A DNA stretch of 64,000 bases from Bathymodiolus brooksi (GCA_963680875.1 OY804584.1:94136031-94200030); one strand, 5' to 3'. Counted from the stretch's first letter, positions 24,270 through 37,794 are shown. The notes: a model not told the origin generated them from the sequence alone. Made by a program: numbers and translations.

Positions 24270-24738
24270 AGACAAGACAAGACAAATACTTTATTAAGGT
24301 CTCACCTCTTTACAATTATATACAATACAAAATTCAGCATATCTTTAAAACATACAAGAGCCACTCTTAGAAGAGTTACGAGAGACTAAAAATATAAATA
24401 TATAATATATACACTAATATATAAGTATATCTATATAACACACATTACTTTGATTACGAATAAAGAAAACATCTACGCTTAAATAAAATTTCATGACAGA
24501 TTTTGGCAGTAAAATAACAAACATTTTCATTATGAAACATATATAAAAACTTTTCATCATCAGACATATTAATGAAATTGCTATTTAATTCACATATATT
24601 TTTAAAAATACTTTGACGTATATCTGCATAACCTGGGCATTGCAACAAAACATGTTTTTCATCTTCAACAACATTTATGCCCAGCTTACTGCAAATAAAA
24701 CACAATCGTGTAACAACAAATCGTATTATACATTAAAC
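24270..24738 (-). mobile_element. LINE 3' end with terminal TTGTC repeats
   Basis: On the minus strand, the frame from 24738 to 24454 carries CFICSKLG, then VEDEKHVLLQCPGY, another Cys/His C-terminal motif of a LINE pol protein. About 180 bp of 3' UTR follows, then an AATAAAG-type segment and three TTGTC units (24288-24272). Short terminal tandem repeats instead of poly(A) are known for CR1-like LINEs. The copy is 5'-truncated and has no RT catalytic domain. A true ATG is lacking. Confidence 0.65.
24454..24738 (-). pseudogene. LINE pol C-terminal remnant
   Basis: An open frame of about 94 codons, preceded by TAA, with C-x2-C near its start and H-x4-C in EKHVLLQCPGY. It ends with a hydrophobic/basic tail (FKRRCFLYS). 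The spacing resembles the fragment at 14517 but the sequence differs, so the two come from different LINE lineages or are very diverged. Confidence 0.6.
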
Positions 24739-24779
24739 AGTACTATTTCGTTCTTTTAATTTTTCTAAAAATTAATACG

Positions 24780-27540
24780 TTTAAGGCTATAAAACTGTTG
24801 TGTTTGTTCAGGCGGTTACTCGATGGCAAATTACCTCCCCTTTCAACTTCTTGATACACTTCTTTGATTTTGAATTTAATTTGTAATTTAATAAATATCT
24901 TTATTCAAAGTTCTTGTGAAATGATATTAAACACTTAGATTTTGAGAAATAATTATTCCAGTTAATTAAACGAAGAGAAAAGTAATAGCGCATCTAACTG
25001 TTGAAATTAACTACCTTCTATCGGCACCCTATCGTTTTTACTTTGAAGCTTGTTATTGTTAAACCCTTCAGACCGCATGTTATACACTGAAAGCTACTTA
25101 AACGGCTACTTATTTAGTAAACATGGCTAACAAAGACAACAGCGACGTATTAGTTGTCAGTTATTTAGGAAAAAAATAAAGTCGATGTCACTTTCAAAAT
25201 CGTAGGGTGTGATTTAATTATCCCGTTGTTTTGAAACACATAAACTATTCAGGCACACGATAAAAGAAATGATAAAATAATTTACTTCTACGGGGAATTA
25301 TTTTCTCTTCGTGGAGATTTAAATCATCGGCATTTTTGTATGAACGCCGATGTTATTCCGGTTTAATTTTCCGGCACGTGCCAGTCTGCAAATTGATAAA
25401 ACATAAAGAATTTCCATACGATTAAACAAGTGAAAACTGAATTCTCCCCATTGACGACACGTGATGTAAATTACAAGGTTATTAACAAATTTAACCATTC
25501 AAAACTGTTTTAATGTCTTTTACGAAAGAAGAACAACGGTTGTTGTGAATAATGATTAAAATTGCGCGTGCAGTAATATCGCTACCATCTTAAATAAAAT
25601 AAAACAGTGCAGATACACCGGCGTTAAATCTACAGGAGTTTAACATGAAAAACATGCCAAAAGCGTAGCGCCTTTTATTTCAAAAGCAATCATAAAATAT
25701 AAAAAAAATACTGGAATTGAATTAAAGTGTTAAAATAGACATTACATTCAATTATATTTTTTATTAAAAAGATAAGGAATCTTCCGTTTATACGTAATCT
25801 TAAGAAAAAAAACCTTTAAAGTACAAGGCAATTATGACTAGCAATGGTGTGTGTTGATTTAATAGTAAAAACAATAAAAAAAAATGTTTATTGACAGTTA
25901 GTCATTTTGTAATTTGTTAATTGATTAAAACCATAACGTTTAAAGACCCAACAGGTAGTGATGACTAGAAAGAACCGTTAAACAATTTTCACTCATTATT
26001 GTTTTGCTGCTAAAATAAAAAATGTATTTTTTATCTACCACTCTCAAATGATGAAAGAAGATATTAAGAAACATCCATTGATAGACAAATCCTGAAAAAA
26101 AATTGAGATTCAAATGCAAAGTAAAAGATTACAGACGAAGGACATACGGACTTCATCATCAAACATGTCCACTACCTTAAACATGATTGTGTGCAGCTAA
26201 AATGTATTATATTCCATGCAAATCGACAAACAAATCCTTTTATTTACAGGAAAACAATGACAACCAACAGAAAAACTTTAAAAAAAAAAAAAAAAGGAAA
26301 TTTTGCAATATTCGTACAAATGTAACAGAAACTCATACCACGTCTACAATGCATTTTTTTTCTTGCATTTTTCAATATTTATCTTTTAAAACATTTTTGT
26401 AATACCAATCGGGTCACACTACTATATAATAATTTTAATGGATCTTGCATCAGCTACATTCTCTAAAGAATACAAACTTGCGTTTATTTTGTGTCTTGTC
26501 ATGTGTATTTATTATCTATTTATGTTGACTTGACAAATTCTCTGTACCACTGTTTCAACTATGGTTTTTATGAGAAATAAAGAATCTTAGCTGTGGTTCA
26601 AATTTCATTTAACAGTTTGTACCATAGCGGCTATTTTTTTAAAAAGGACAATCGACAATATTTTGATCAATTCGCGTTCATAAATTACCCCTCATTACAC
26701 GACAATTAAAGACATAATTACCGTTATATACTTACGAACATACGGATTGTTAACAGCTTAGATTTCATAATTGTCCCAAACTACGAAACAAGCAGATGAC
26801 TTATACCTGCTTAAATAACATGTTCTGACGCTAGTGCGCTCATTGCACACGATTATTATCACATTAGCGCGTTATTAACATCTTCAATTTTACATTGTGA
26901 GAAAAAGGTAAGAAATTATGTGCTGTACTTTAGTACGTGTTGGAAACGTGATACGGCCATGACGTAATTTGTTTATGGTTATATTACAAGTATGTAACTT
27001 GAATGAGCTTGTAATATGTTACAAACAATGTGTTTACATGCACAGTTTATTTTATATAATCATAAATTATGCTAATATCCCAAAAACGTACATAAATGCA
27101 ACAAAAGCTATTTAAACTGAATCGTTCAATGTCTCTATTACAACTCAATTCCATCTTTTAAACTTCAACTTTTCTTTTATTTATTTTATTAATGGTTTAT
27201 TTAAGAGAATACAATCTTCTTAGTCATAACCTGTTTCCTTTTTTTTTGTCTGCATTAAATAATGTTGAACACAAAGAAATCAAGTGGACCCAAAACTAAA
27301 AATACTACTACTTTTTTTTACTTATTAAAAGTCAACCTGTCTTAGGCATATGCAACCTTAGCCAATGTCGGCTGTTAAATGTAGGTCCTTTTGGTTAACT
27401 TGTTCCCAAAGACAAATTATTTGCACTGACATGGATTTAAGTTTGAAATTTAGTTCCTATATAATGTCATTTATTAAAACTAAGGTTCTCCTCCCTCACG
27501 TATATGTGATTTTAACCCGATTTTGGATATCCTGATTAAG
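24780..27540. other. Repeat-poor stretch, no gene seen
   Basis: Nearly 2.8 kb without recognisable dispersed repeats, which is unusual for this window. It has pockets of CG dinucleotides around 25020-25460 and 26830-26960. Open frames are short and A-rich. Function is unknown. Confidence 0.45.
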
Positions 27541-27541
27541 G

Positions 27542-27642
27542 AACTTTGTGTAACTTCCTCACAAAGACTTTCCAATATTTGACTGTGTGTACTTGATGAA
27601 AGTTATTCCAGAAACGTGCAGTTGCATGCACTAAATTTCATA
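27542..27642 (-). mobile_element. Single-monomer copy of the tandem-core element
   Basis: On the minus strand it reads 'cacgtttctggaataactt', 'tcatcaagtacacacagtc', 'aaatattggaaagtctttg'. These are the left flank, one 39 bp-type monomer and the right flank of the arrays at 1692 and 14117, here without amplification. Confidence 0.75.
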
Positions 27643-28834
27643 TCAACGCTTATACTATAATACACGTGGTTATGAATGTATCTATTATACTTGCAGAGAT
27701 TAGTATTTGTCTATTAATTTAATGCTGTACTTTTATTCAGGTGCTTCGGTGGCAAATATTTCATGCATATTTAAGACGAGAACAAGTTCAACACACTGTA
27801 TAAAAAATATATACGGAAATGAGGCGTCAATGGAACAAGCGGAGGGAACGACTTGGGAAAGGTATAGAGAGTTGGGTAGCACAGCAATATCAAACCTTTT
27901 GTTGCGCTTACCTTTTTCTCTCCGAAATCTACATTAGAGGTCTTTTGTAGGCGAGACATTTTCCAAAACGCCACCCACAATGGTCCACGGTTAGACTTTC
28001 TGCATTATAGCATGACAACCACCCATCGAGAGGGGATTTATCACCCGCCACATAGGGAACCGCTGTGCAGCTCTGTTGGGTTGAGCCCTACATGGGAATC
28101 GTCATCGATACACAGCTTATTTGAGTGTGGATGTGATATATAATGCCATGAGTAAAAATTACATTGCTAATATATTCTAAATAAAAATGTTAATTTCTAA
28201 ATTATGGTCATTAGTTTTTAAAGTTTCTGAACGAAAGACTACAGCTCCTATATTTTATTACTGCTATAGTACACGCAAGCTTGAAATCTGATATCTTTCT
28301 ACAAATTTTCTAAGGTAGTCCATCTGATGTCTTATACTCTATAATACAGCAATAAAGAATATAAAAATCCCGCCTCCGAATTCCTTTGAGGGTTGATGCG
28401 GTTTTATGTCTTTTCAAATTTTTCTAAACTGACAGTTAAAATTATGTAGTCGATGTGTAATTTGTACCTCGCTCGGTGAAAATCTACCCGAAATTCAACG
28501 TTATACAATTTCAACACGGGACATATTCGATTCTTTAGCACCGACTCGAACAGAAGGGTCTTGTTTTTGCATTAGCATTTTTGAAAATACAACACTCTAG
28601 ATTTTTATTTTATTGTCGTATTATTTTTCACATAAACCTTTTTATATCCTTTTTTTTCTACAAAAGCCCGTGGTGTTTAAATAAAAGTGATAACTGAAAT
28701 TAAAAAAATAAATAAATAAACAAAAAAATATAATATATTTACCATGCAAAATCATGGATTCGAAGTTTTGATAAGAGGTATGTCACTCATTTTAAGAGAT
28801 TTGCTCCAATAGGAATAGGATTACAAAGATGAGA

Positions 28835-28880
28835 GGTTTGTTGATATTGGTGGAATTGTTGACCATCAGTGTTTAAACTT
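28835..28880 (+). repeat. Short dispersed repeat (gaggt...tgttgaccatca)
   Basis: A 'gatgagaggt...ggaattgttgaccatca...gtttaaactttctttt' block recurs at 36523-36595 and 57445-57480, and inverted at 13960-14030 and 32160-32230. The element it belongs to is not defined. Confidence 0.5.
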
Positions 28881-29024
28881 TCTTTTCATAAAAAAATATT
28901 CAAATTATGTCAACAATATTTTGTTTTCAAACATTACTATAATACGGCATTGAAATAAAAATATACAAAATTCTATCCTAGAATTGTTCTTATATTATTG
29001 TATTATTTTATTATAAAAGTTTAA

Positions 29025-29033
<9 letters not shown>

Positions 29034-29056
<23 letters not shown>
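29034..29056. repeat. (TA)n microsatellite
   Basis: About 12 TA units in an AT-rich context. Confidence 0.85.
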
Positions 29057-29057
<1 letters not shown>

Positions 29058-29427
29058 CGTTTTTGTACATGCATATTGATGAAGTTATCAAGAAAAAGTT
29101 GAACTCGAAATTAAAAAGAATGGCGATTTTATAATTGGCCTAAAAAAATTGATTTTAAGTTTTTAACACTTATTAACACTTTAACACCGAATATGTCCTT
29201 TCGGCTTTCTTTGATGTACATACGTGTGAGCTAAGAAAAGTGAGAATATGAAAAAAGTTGCAAATTCTTTCACAGTAATATTTTTATTGTGCTAATTTGG
29301 ACAAGAAATATCTCTCTTTTTAACTTTGCGGGCAACAGGTTGCCAGAAGATACCGACCTCGCGTCTGTACACATTAAACTACAATACAGGATCAACCCTG
29401 TTGATCGCGGGTAGAAAAAGTTTTCGA

Positions 29428-29471
29428 ATGTCAGAAGAAAAAGAAACAGCTGGAGACGACGCCGGACCGCG
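29428..29471 (+). CDS. Possible first coding exon of an unidentified gene
   Basis: I do not recognise a family. An ATG opens an acidic 14-codon run (MSEEKETAGDDAGP) and meets a GTAGGT donor at 29472, phase 2. The preceding 120 bases are CpG-containing and less AT-rich than the surroundings, as a first exon and 5' UTR might be. The phase is compatible with an exon candidate at 47180 (completing an Arg codon) and, less well, with one at 33418. The intron implied is 17.7 kb. No homology is seen, so this is a lead only. Confidence 0.25.
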
Positions 29472-29479
29472 GTAGGTAA

Positions 29480-32400
29480 ATGTCCGTGTTATACTCGTAG
29501 GTGCGAATTATGAATTGTGAGGTATTTTTGACAGTACTTTGTCTAACACTCTTTAGTTAAAAGCAAAATAAAAAGAAAATAAAACAGCTTGATTAACAAA
29601 TTAAATCTGTTGTATTTATAATTAATTTGTTCTGACTAAATTGTAAAATTGTTAGTGACATATGCGTGGAAATTTGATTGGGTATGAAAGACGTGTTTAA
29701 GGAATAAAAAAGAAATCAAGGGGCTTTGTATTGTAGTTGACATCTTAACCTTCACATATAGTTTACCAAATAAAACAATAGAACGTTTTCTTTTCAGAAA
29801 TAAAGCTTTAAAAATATGGCATATACTTTTGCTATTTTAAAGAAAGAGGAAAATGATAAAACTGCAGAAAAATATTGCATACTTTGAGATTTTTTAGAAA
29901 TGAAAAAATGTCCTGGCAAAGGAAAATCTGAAATTTGAATTCTAATAACTGTAATATATTTGAAATTGCTTTAACAAGAATCAAAACGTTTGTACATATT
30001 TTTCGAGTATCCAAAGCAGCTTACAGTTTATTATATGCAAATGAATTTGGAAGACCGATTGGGTTTTTAAACGTAAGCATAAAAAAAACGTATTGTTTTT
30101 ATAAATGAAGGTGTTCTTATATTCTCCGTTAAAAATCAGCTCAGAGGAATAGATGAATCACATGAATTTTGTGTATGTTAGTCCCTCATATTTATAAAGT
30201 AAAATATTACCACCCCCAAAATACACAGGGTTGCACATATGTGACACTTTTGTTTTATTTTTATGTATAACTTTATTTTTATTTTTGAAGTGTTGGGGGT
30301 ATAATTTTTTGTAAATTGTTATTTTTGTTTTATTTTGTTTTATTTCTTATGTATTTAACAGAATATTTGCGTAAAATGTTTCTGTTTTTTTTTTCCATGT
30401 AAAATATTACCAAATCAATATATCAAACCAGCAACTAGAGATAAATATTGAAATAATATTTATAGCATAAAATACAATATCTGTGATAAGTAGTAATACA
30501 TTTCATTTACAATATTTATTTTTCTGTTTATTTCTTTTTTTAAATATTTCATTCTTAAAAGAATGTTAACCTTATTCCATCGTAAGTGAAAAGAAACAGA
30601 TATACTCGCTATTTAGAACTCATTAAAACCAAAACAATTTTTGAATTAGAAAAAAACCATACAATAAATAAAAAAAAAATGCTCTTATTTGATACGAACA
30701 ATAACTTGTTTTGAAATATATTTATATAAATTTTGAATTTTTTGATTTTTTTTAATAGCTGATTAAAAATAAGACAAATTATATTCGATGTGTACATCCG
30801 ATATTGTTTCAATGTGACCTTTTCGCACTAGCCATTAGGGCACCAATGTCTGTTATTTCTCGTCACACTGTCATACGTTAACAATTGTCGCCCATATACG
30901 TGCGAGTTTCGAGTTGAAATTGCCTTATCGCGAATTACATTCAAGAGCATAAACTATTTTCTAATCGGAGTTAAAAATTATAAAAAATAATATTCCTATA
31001 ATGAAAAATAGATGGGTAGAAGAAAAATCATAGTCAGAAACCATTAATTATATAGGTAAAAACTTATATATATGTATGCATGAATCTTAATACGTACCCA
31101 GTCTCCTTGAATATTTACGAATTTAAGAAACTGAATTACTTGTTCATAAAATCTCCAATTGTATATTCCTTATAACAAAATATTAAATTATTGAATGCAG
31201 TAGAACAACAATTGAGAAAAACAATATATATAAAAACATATGTATCTTTCGTAAAACTGAAATAAATATATCAACAATCCTTCTAAAAAGAACACAACCT
31301 GGTTGAAAGAAAGTGATTTTGTAAATTCTGAGAAAATTGTGGAATTACTGGTTTATATCATACGGATGGGGGTAATTTGGAATAGTTAAGCTTATTTTCT
31401 TTGTTGGCGTGTAATTCACAAAATATGTCTTCAATAAAGTTGATTGCTGTATTAGAGAAATTACAATTTCTACATCCTTACAATTGTCAAATTAACATTG
31501 TTTAGATAAAAGTGGGAGATACGGGGGGAAAATTACCGGGTTCACAACCCAATTAAGATATTTCCTTTTACCTTTCTGTATAATAAAAAAGTTGCCAACT
31601 TTAAACGGATAATAATTTCTATAATTTTGTTAAACATTTACCCCTAAATGTTGTTAAAATTAAATTTCTAAGTGAAAACAGCATGGTGTGACTATTTTTA
31701 CGGCCGTTTCATGCCTAACGTCAGGGACTAACAACCACCACTTTAATAGGAAATGTCAAAATTATCTCATTAACTACACAACAAGGGTCATATCGGAAAA
31801 AAGTGAGATCTACGAAAATTTGAGATATTTAAAAGGAAAAGTGTTTGAAATAATTGCATAATTTTGCGAAATTATGCAATTTAAAAGCCGTTTATAAGTT
31901 ATTTTGTGCCATTTTGTTTATTTTCTACAAGAAATCAAAGCCCATTAACTCAATTGATAAGAAAATTACAAATAATTGTTCATAATGTTTATAAATGCTC
32001 AAACTTCTATGTATAAAAGAGATTCTCTTGAAAATATAGGAATACTGGAAACTGATTAATATCAAAATGTGAAAAAACACTCATGCCAGCTGACAAATCT
32101 AAATTTCTACTATCTTTGCGATAATACTTCAAGTGGATATACACAGACAATTTTAAAAAGAAAGTTTATACAGTGATGGTCAACAATTCCACTAATATCA
32201 ACAAAGCGAACAACCACCTCTCATTTTAACTTATCAAACACACAAATAAGACCACGACATATGGCGTTCGAAATCCTGGTCCTGGACATACGAAAATGGA
32301 TTTTATTTCAGTAAAATAAAGAAATGTAGAATGATGTGCTATCTATATAGATATACATTTTGTATTTGAAACGGAATTGGAATGTGTCAATTAAAATGTT

Positions 32401-34650
32401 TCTTAGTTTATGCATATAATAAACGTTAGAGAATACCGAAAGGGTAATCTAATATGGACAATCCAGAGAAACTGGCAACATAGTGTACACAAGATGAAAA
32501 TATATATTCATAATAATAATAATACTGCGAAACTTGAAGTTCCTTTACAAAATGTTTTCTAAAATGACCGATCTTGTGATGAATTTAAATATTGCCTTAT
32601 GTGAAGAAATAAAAATGCTGGATCAAATTACCCTAAATTTTTAAATGGATTTTTATAGTGTTTACACATGGACAAAATAGTCCAAAGAAAGACATGTCAC
32701 TCCCAGTGGACTGCATCTTTTGCTCTTACCATTAATGCTGTATATTTAGCGCATAATAAGCAAATACCATTTTGTTCATGTTAGCAATAGTCCCCAAGTA
32801 GACATATCGGTCCATACTGACACATAATCATGACTCTTAGACAGCTAGTTATGTAAATGCAGCGTGCTTAGCGGAATAAGACCAAGTGCCCATTTTATTG
32901 TCTTTGATTCTGACCCGATGGCATTTCAAAAGAGATCGCCCTGTTCACACAAGGAACAATGTACTATTGACATGATTTATAAGCACATTAGGGACCATGA
33001 TAATCTCATATATATACTCCACGTGACTAATATATGAAGTTTAGATCTCAATGGTAAATCCCTTTATCATTTGTAAAATATTGATTACCGGGCAAAGAGA
33101 CAAGGCGATTTAATAAATGACAACGACCATTAATCTACTATTCTATTGAAAAACGAAATTTTAAAGAAACACTACGCTTGATTGAGCACCTATTTACAAA
33201 TGAGAGTCGTTATTAATCATTTTACGATAGGTTCATTTGGCCATCAAAAAATCATTTATACTTCCTCGGAAATTAAACAATTTCAAATGAATGATAATAA
33301 TAATGATTTGTCTTTGTGTTCAATGTTATGAATTGACTTGAAATATTTTTTCAAAAGACAGAGTCTTCATATTTTCTCAACTAACTTATGCAACTTCCGC
33401 TACTTTATATTTCCAGGTACCGTATCTTCCGAACGTTTGAAAAAAGGCACGTGCAACGCGATCGTCTGCAAAGAGGTTAACAAAATTTTAAAATGAAAAA
33501 TAAACGGGTCATTTGACTTTCCTTCCTATTGAGTATTTAAAACTCTTTGCCTTTGGCATTACAGTATTCAATCAAAATCCTATACTGTCAATTTAATTTG
33601 CCATTTCATCCGTTTTCTTGAGAGAAGAGCTAATTGAAACGTAATGTAGGTGCAATTTCAAAGAATGTGTTAAAAATTAGGACTATTACATCTGTCTTTC
33701 CCACTGAGTGGCACATTGTCGCCTAAAGGTCTCGTGAAGAGCTCGTGACCTAGACTCGTGCCATGACTTCACGCAAGCCCCAGGCTAAATTTTCCACAAG
33801 ACTAAAGAGGAATGAAAAACCAACACGAGCTTCCCAAAGAAGCAATCTTTCATAATTTTGTAGCGGTAAATAATGACAAACATAATTTATTTTGACGAGA
33901 TTAACTTTACGACATGTTTCATTTGCTACATTTTGAAAACAATTGATACAAAAAAACAACTTATTTCTTCCAGCGTAGTATCGACTGCTTTACGGTAGCG
34001 TCGTAAATGGCGAATTATTTGTTTGCCTCAGTTTAGCTTAAGATTCATTTATTTGTTATATATAATTGCAATATATGAAATAAAAAAAAATAAACAGTAG
34101 GCAAAATTGAATTAAGATTAGATGCCTTTAGGAACTTTTAACAGTGTATTCATTTTTTAGTCATCAACAATACATGTTTTTTGTTGTTTTTTTTATATAA
34201 AAGAAGCAAAAATTAAAATAATAAACAAGACATCAATGAATTTTTGTTTTTTAAAATATCGAATGGTAGAACATGCAAGCCATGAGAGAAAAGCCTATTA
34301 GTTGACACTTGAGAGATGAAAGAATGGCATAAGATGAACACGTGGTTCCACCACCTTGTAGACTGTTTTGTGAATTAACTCTCTAATGAAATGTATATTT
34401 ATGTTTTTCAGATCTATGGAATGGACTAAATATTTTAAAATAAAGATAAAGATAATCTATTATTTTAATCATTTGCCTTATTACCTATTAGAACCAGTGC
34501 TTTTTCCGCACCAGACCATGCCGGGGTAATGCCACTCGATTTGAGGGATCTGTCATATTCCAACCAAACTTGACACCCGAGTTAGAGCAAAATATACAAC
34601 AGACACCAAAAATGAAATGTAAAATACAACATACCACCATGTGTAAACAT
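29480..34650. other. Long stretch without a called gene
   Basis: AT-rich DNA. Visible structures are a 13 bp-arm hairpin at 31852-31881, the inverted dispersed block at 32160-32230, and a possible splice-bounded segment at 33418-33474. I see nothing else supportable. Confidence 0.4.
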
Positions 34651-34689
34651 AACAGACAACAGTAAAATCTTCAAAACTACATTAAAGAA

Positions 34690-34870
34690 CCAGGATAAAA
34701 TGAAAAACATCAAATACGACACTGTCGGAACAATTCCAAAATCAAATATCAAAATAGTAGAAAGAGGAAAAATCGATACCCTAACACAAATACAGACACT
34801 TCAATAAAATGTGGAGGGGTTAAACTAGTTTTATGGATTAAATACAATAAATTACCACATGTCAGGATCA
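34690..34870 (+). mobile_element. Family D dispersed repeat ('atgtggngggtt')
   Basis: Contains 'cactgtcggaacaattcca', 'gtagaaagaggaaaaatcg', 'cttcaataaaatgtggagg' and 'ggttaaactagttttatgg'. Related copies lie at 41960, 47815, 53680 and 60095, with the reverse form near 36395 and 43955. I associate these strings with mussel genomes. Confidence 0.55.
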
Positions 34871-35289
34871 AATACAACAGGCAACAACACAATGTCAAAA
34901 CAAAGATCAGAATAATTCGATGTTAATTACAACACACAGCAATACTACAATGTAAAGAAGACACACTAAAATAAGAATCAAATTGAAATAACACAAAGAA
35001 AAAATAAGGAACTACCATATTCCACCATGTCGGCATGTCTGAACTATGATTACTGTTGCTCATGCACTACGATATTCTACATCTTTAGAATTTGGTTTTT
35101 ATTGTATTTGATGATAAATCATAAATAAGAGGTAATTCTTGCAGACATGTGGAAGTTCATAGTCCAACTTCAATCTAAATGCAAACATACGATTGTCCAT
35201 TACGCAAAATGAATCGTAGTTTGTAAATACGTAAAACATTGATGCAACGTTAATCATAGTCTCAAAACACCGAAGAGAAGCTGCTGATG

Positions 35290-35640
35290 TAAAGCTACTC
35301 AATAAACGTTAGAGAAATCCGAAGGGGAGATCAAGAATAGAATATCCAGAGACACTGGAAACGTTGGGCACACAATACACAGGACGAAGATGAAAAAAAT
35401 GATGAATAACACGAACCCAACAGAAACCGAGAGTGGACTCAAGTGCCCGCGAATGGTGTGCAGTTCCTGCTTCCTATAAGACACCCGCCGTATACTACTG
35501 AACTCATAGAATCAGATCCGGTAAATGTCTTCTCGGGGACAGAGGAAGCAAGGCTACATTGCTCCTAGGTTGAAGATATTACTACAAAAATTATACCGTC
35601 GTCGTCACGAACTGTTTGACCATTTCGTAAATATATATAT
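35290..35640. mobile_element. Two head-to-head family C fragments
   Basis: 35300-35500 reads family C in reverse ('aaccgagagtggactcaag', 'tgcagttcctgcttcctat', 'aagacacccgccgta'). 35550-35630 reads the 5' part forward ('ctcctaggttgaagatatt', 'caaaaattataccgtcgtc'). It is followed by a (TA)n run. Confidence 0.55.
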
Positions 35641-35827
35641 ATATATATATATTTATCTTTCTATACAAGTGCTTCCCAATAAAAAATATTATGAGAATCC
35701 TAATAATAAAATTACAGATCCCCACCCCCTAAAAGTTCAACTATATAAATGATTCGTTGGTGGAATAGTGATACTGAGTAGTAAGTGTGTAATGTTTAAC
35801 AGATCTTAAAACACTCGAGTTGACCCC

Positions 35828-36072
35828 CCGTATGTTAGTTGGATTTACAACTACATGCGAAATCAAGTGCCTATCACCACTAAAGTTGTGAGTTCGAACT
35901 CCGTTCATGACGAGGTGTACTCGGTACAACATTATGTGATAAAGTTTGTCAGTGACTTGCGACAGGTCGATGGTTTTCTCTGGGTACTCCGGTTTCCTCT
36001 ACCAATAAAACTGACCGCCACGATATAAGTGAAATATTGTTGCAAGTGGTGTTAACCACCATAAACCAAACC
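35828..36072 (+). mobile_element. tRNA-derived SINE, family A, full-length plus-strand copy
   Basis: The head contains 'gtgcctatcaccactaaag' and a B box 'gagttcgaactcc'. The body contains 'acaacattatgtgataaag', and the conserved 3' end contains 'aaactgaccgccacgatat' and 'gtgaaatattgttgcaagt'. The tail is 'accataaaccaaacc'. It is the best reference copy for the family in this window. Confidence 0.78.
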
Positions 36073-36394
36073 ATCAGAAAACTTTCGAGCATGATTTTAG
36101 TACTCATACCCAAAACAGCCAGAACACTGTATCTAAAGTTTTAAGTTCTGAATGGACGGTTTTGTAGTACGAGTAGAAATCAAAAATATCATGACAGTAA
36201 GACCAATCTTTCACAACGTCGGTATGTAGTAAAGATGAGGCACTGTGTCTATAATTACATGGGACCATGTCTGTGAGATATTGAGACATAAGTCCATGAT
36301 TTCTACTGAACAAAAACCACAAAATATATTGAAAAAAAGGACGACAATAATATGAACAATCGCAAATATATATAAAATAAAAAAAATAAAAATA

Positions 36395-36500
36395 ATAATG
36401 AATTAGAAAAACCCCCCAGATAATGTGTGAATCGGTTTAACCCCGCCACAGTTTTATGCCTATCCCAAGCAAGAACCCGGATTTCCAACGGCATATGTCA
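36395..36500 (-). mobile_element. Family D fragment
   Basis: The strings 'ggtttaaccccgccacagt', 'tttatgcctatcccaagca' match, in reverse, the end of the family D repeats. Confidence 0.45.
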
Positions 36501-36609
36501 TGGTCTCTCCTATGTTTAATGATTGAGATGAGAGGTGTTTTTTGGTCTTGTAATTTTGGAGTTGTTGACATTACTGTTTAAACTTTCTTTCTTTTTTAAA
36601 AAATAAATT

Positions 36610-37790
36610 AATACAAATAAGGTCCGGTATTTGAGTTTTTTAGTTTACACGGCAACAACAGTATTCGTGTACTAAATTTCTATTCCGTTGATAAATTCTA
36701 TAAATCGCGTGATTCTCATTGGACCAGACGCCCTATTGTTTAACGCTGTAGTTTTTGACATCGAAAACAACCTGCCTAAAAACTCTATTAAAAAGAAGAT
36801 GTTTGAAAAGAATACAATTATATTATTTCAAAGTAATTACAGTTAAAGAAAGCATTGTTTCTATCTAGATACGACACCCATTTTCGTTCACGGTAAAGAA
36901 ACATAACATGGAAATACCATAAAGAGATTGTATAGAAGTGATTCATGTTCGATTGAAACAACTGTCAATTGTTTCTGTCAATAGGTAAAAGTGAAAGGAA
37001 AAATAGTTTAAATGTCAATTATAAAAATAGTGATTAAAATCTCATATACTCATTACCGGATGCTACCTTGACGGAAGCTAAAACAATAAATCTGGCATCA
37101 TGCTCTTTTGAATGTTTTAATTCACGCGACCTGCATATTTCCGGTACAGAAGACAGTCTAGATTTTTTCTTTTATTCTATGCACTTCCGGAACTTCACTT
37201 GTCATGTTTGTTGCCTTATCTCTTTTATATGGCAAATGTTAACATTTAATGGAAAGCGGTGAATGACAACTACATTTTTATTTCCTATGAAACATTTAGA
37301 TATCAATAGAGATGGCAAAATCCGTCTTTAAATTAATGAACCAAAATAAACGACTTTATGAAAATATGCTAAATGTTCTTCAGGTAGCGGAAATACTGAA
37401 GAACTTCGTTATTTTCATAGAAAATTATAAAAAGGATAACAGTTTTGAAAAAGCAATTACCAAAAAGTGAAAGGCCATTAGATTAGTCACAAAGATACAT
37501 TCACGATTATTATGTTACTTCAAATAAAATATTCCTGTCATAGTAGTACAAAATTAAGTAGTCAATGAAAGTTAACATTACAATGTTGAAATGGATGGTT
37601 TTTGTATTTGAACATTTGAAGTTACGTTTAATTCATAGCACTGAATTATCAAACTTTATTAATAAAAAAATTAATTATCAATATTTCCGGAAAAATCTGG
37701 AAGCACACTTTAGCTACATCTAGGACTTAATTATAGTGAAGTTTTTATCCTTGTGTGATATTCATGATGGTTATTGTTTCTTTTAATTTC
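36610..37790. other. Unassigned AT-rich stretch
   Basis: No gene or clear repeat is recognised. The 64-codon open frame at 37068-37262 is Cys/Phe-rich without a domain. Confidence 0.4.
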
Positions 37791-37794
37791 ATCA

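Noticed and set aside
33418..33474. Exon-like segment with a 'tatatttccag' acceptor and GTTAAC donor
   Set aside because: Two frames are open, the donor is weak and the peptide is not recognisable. It could be an alternative exon of the candidate plus-strand gene, but the evidence is too thin.
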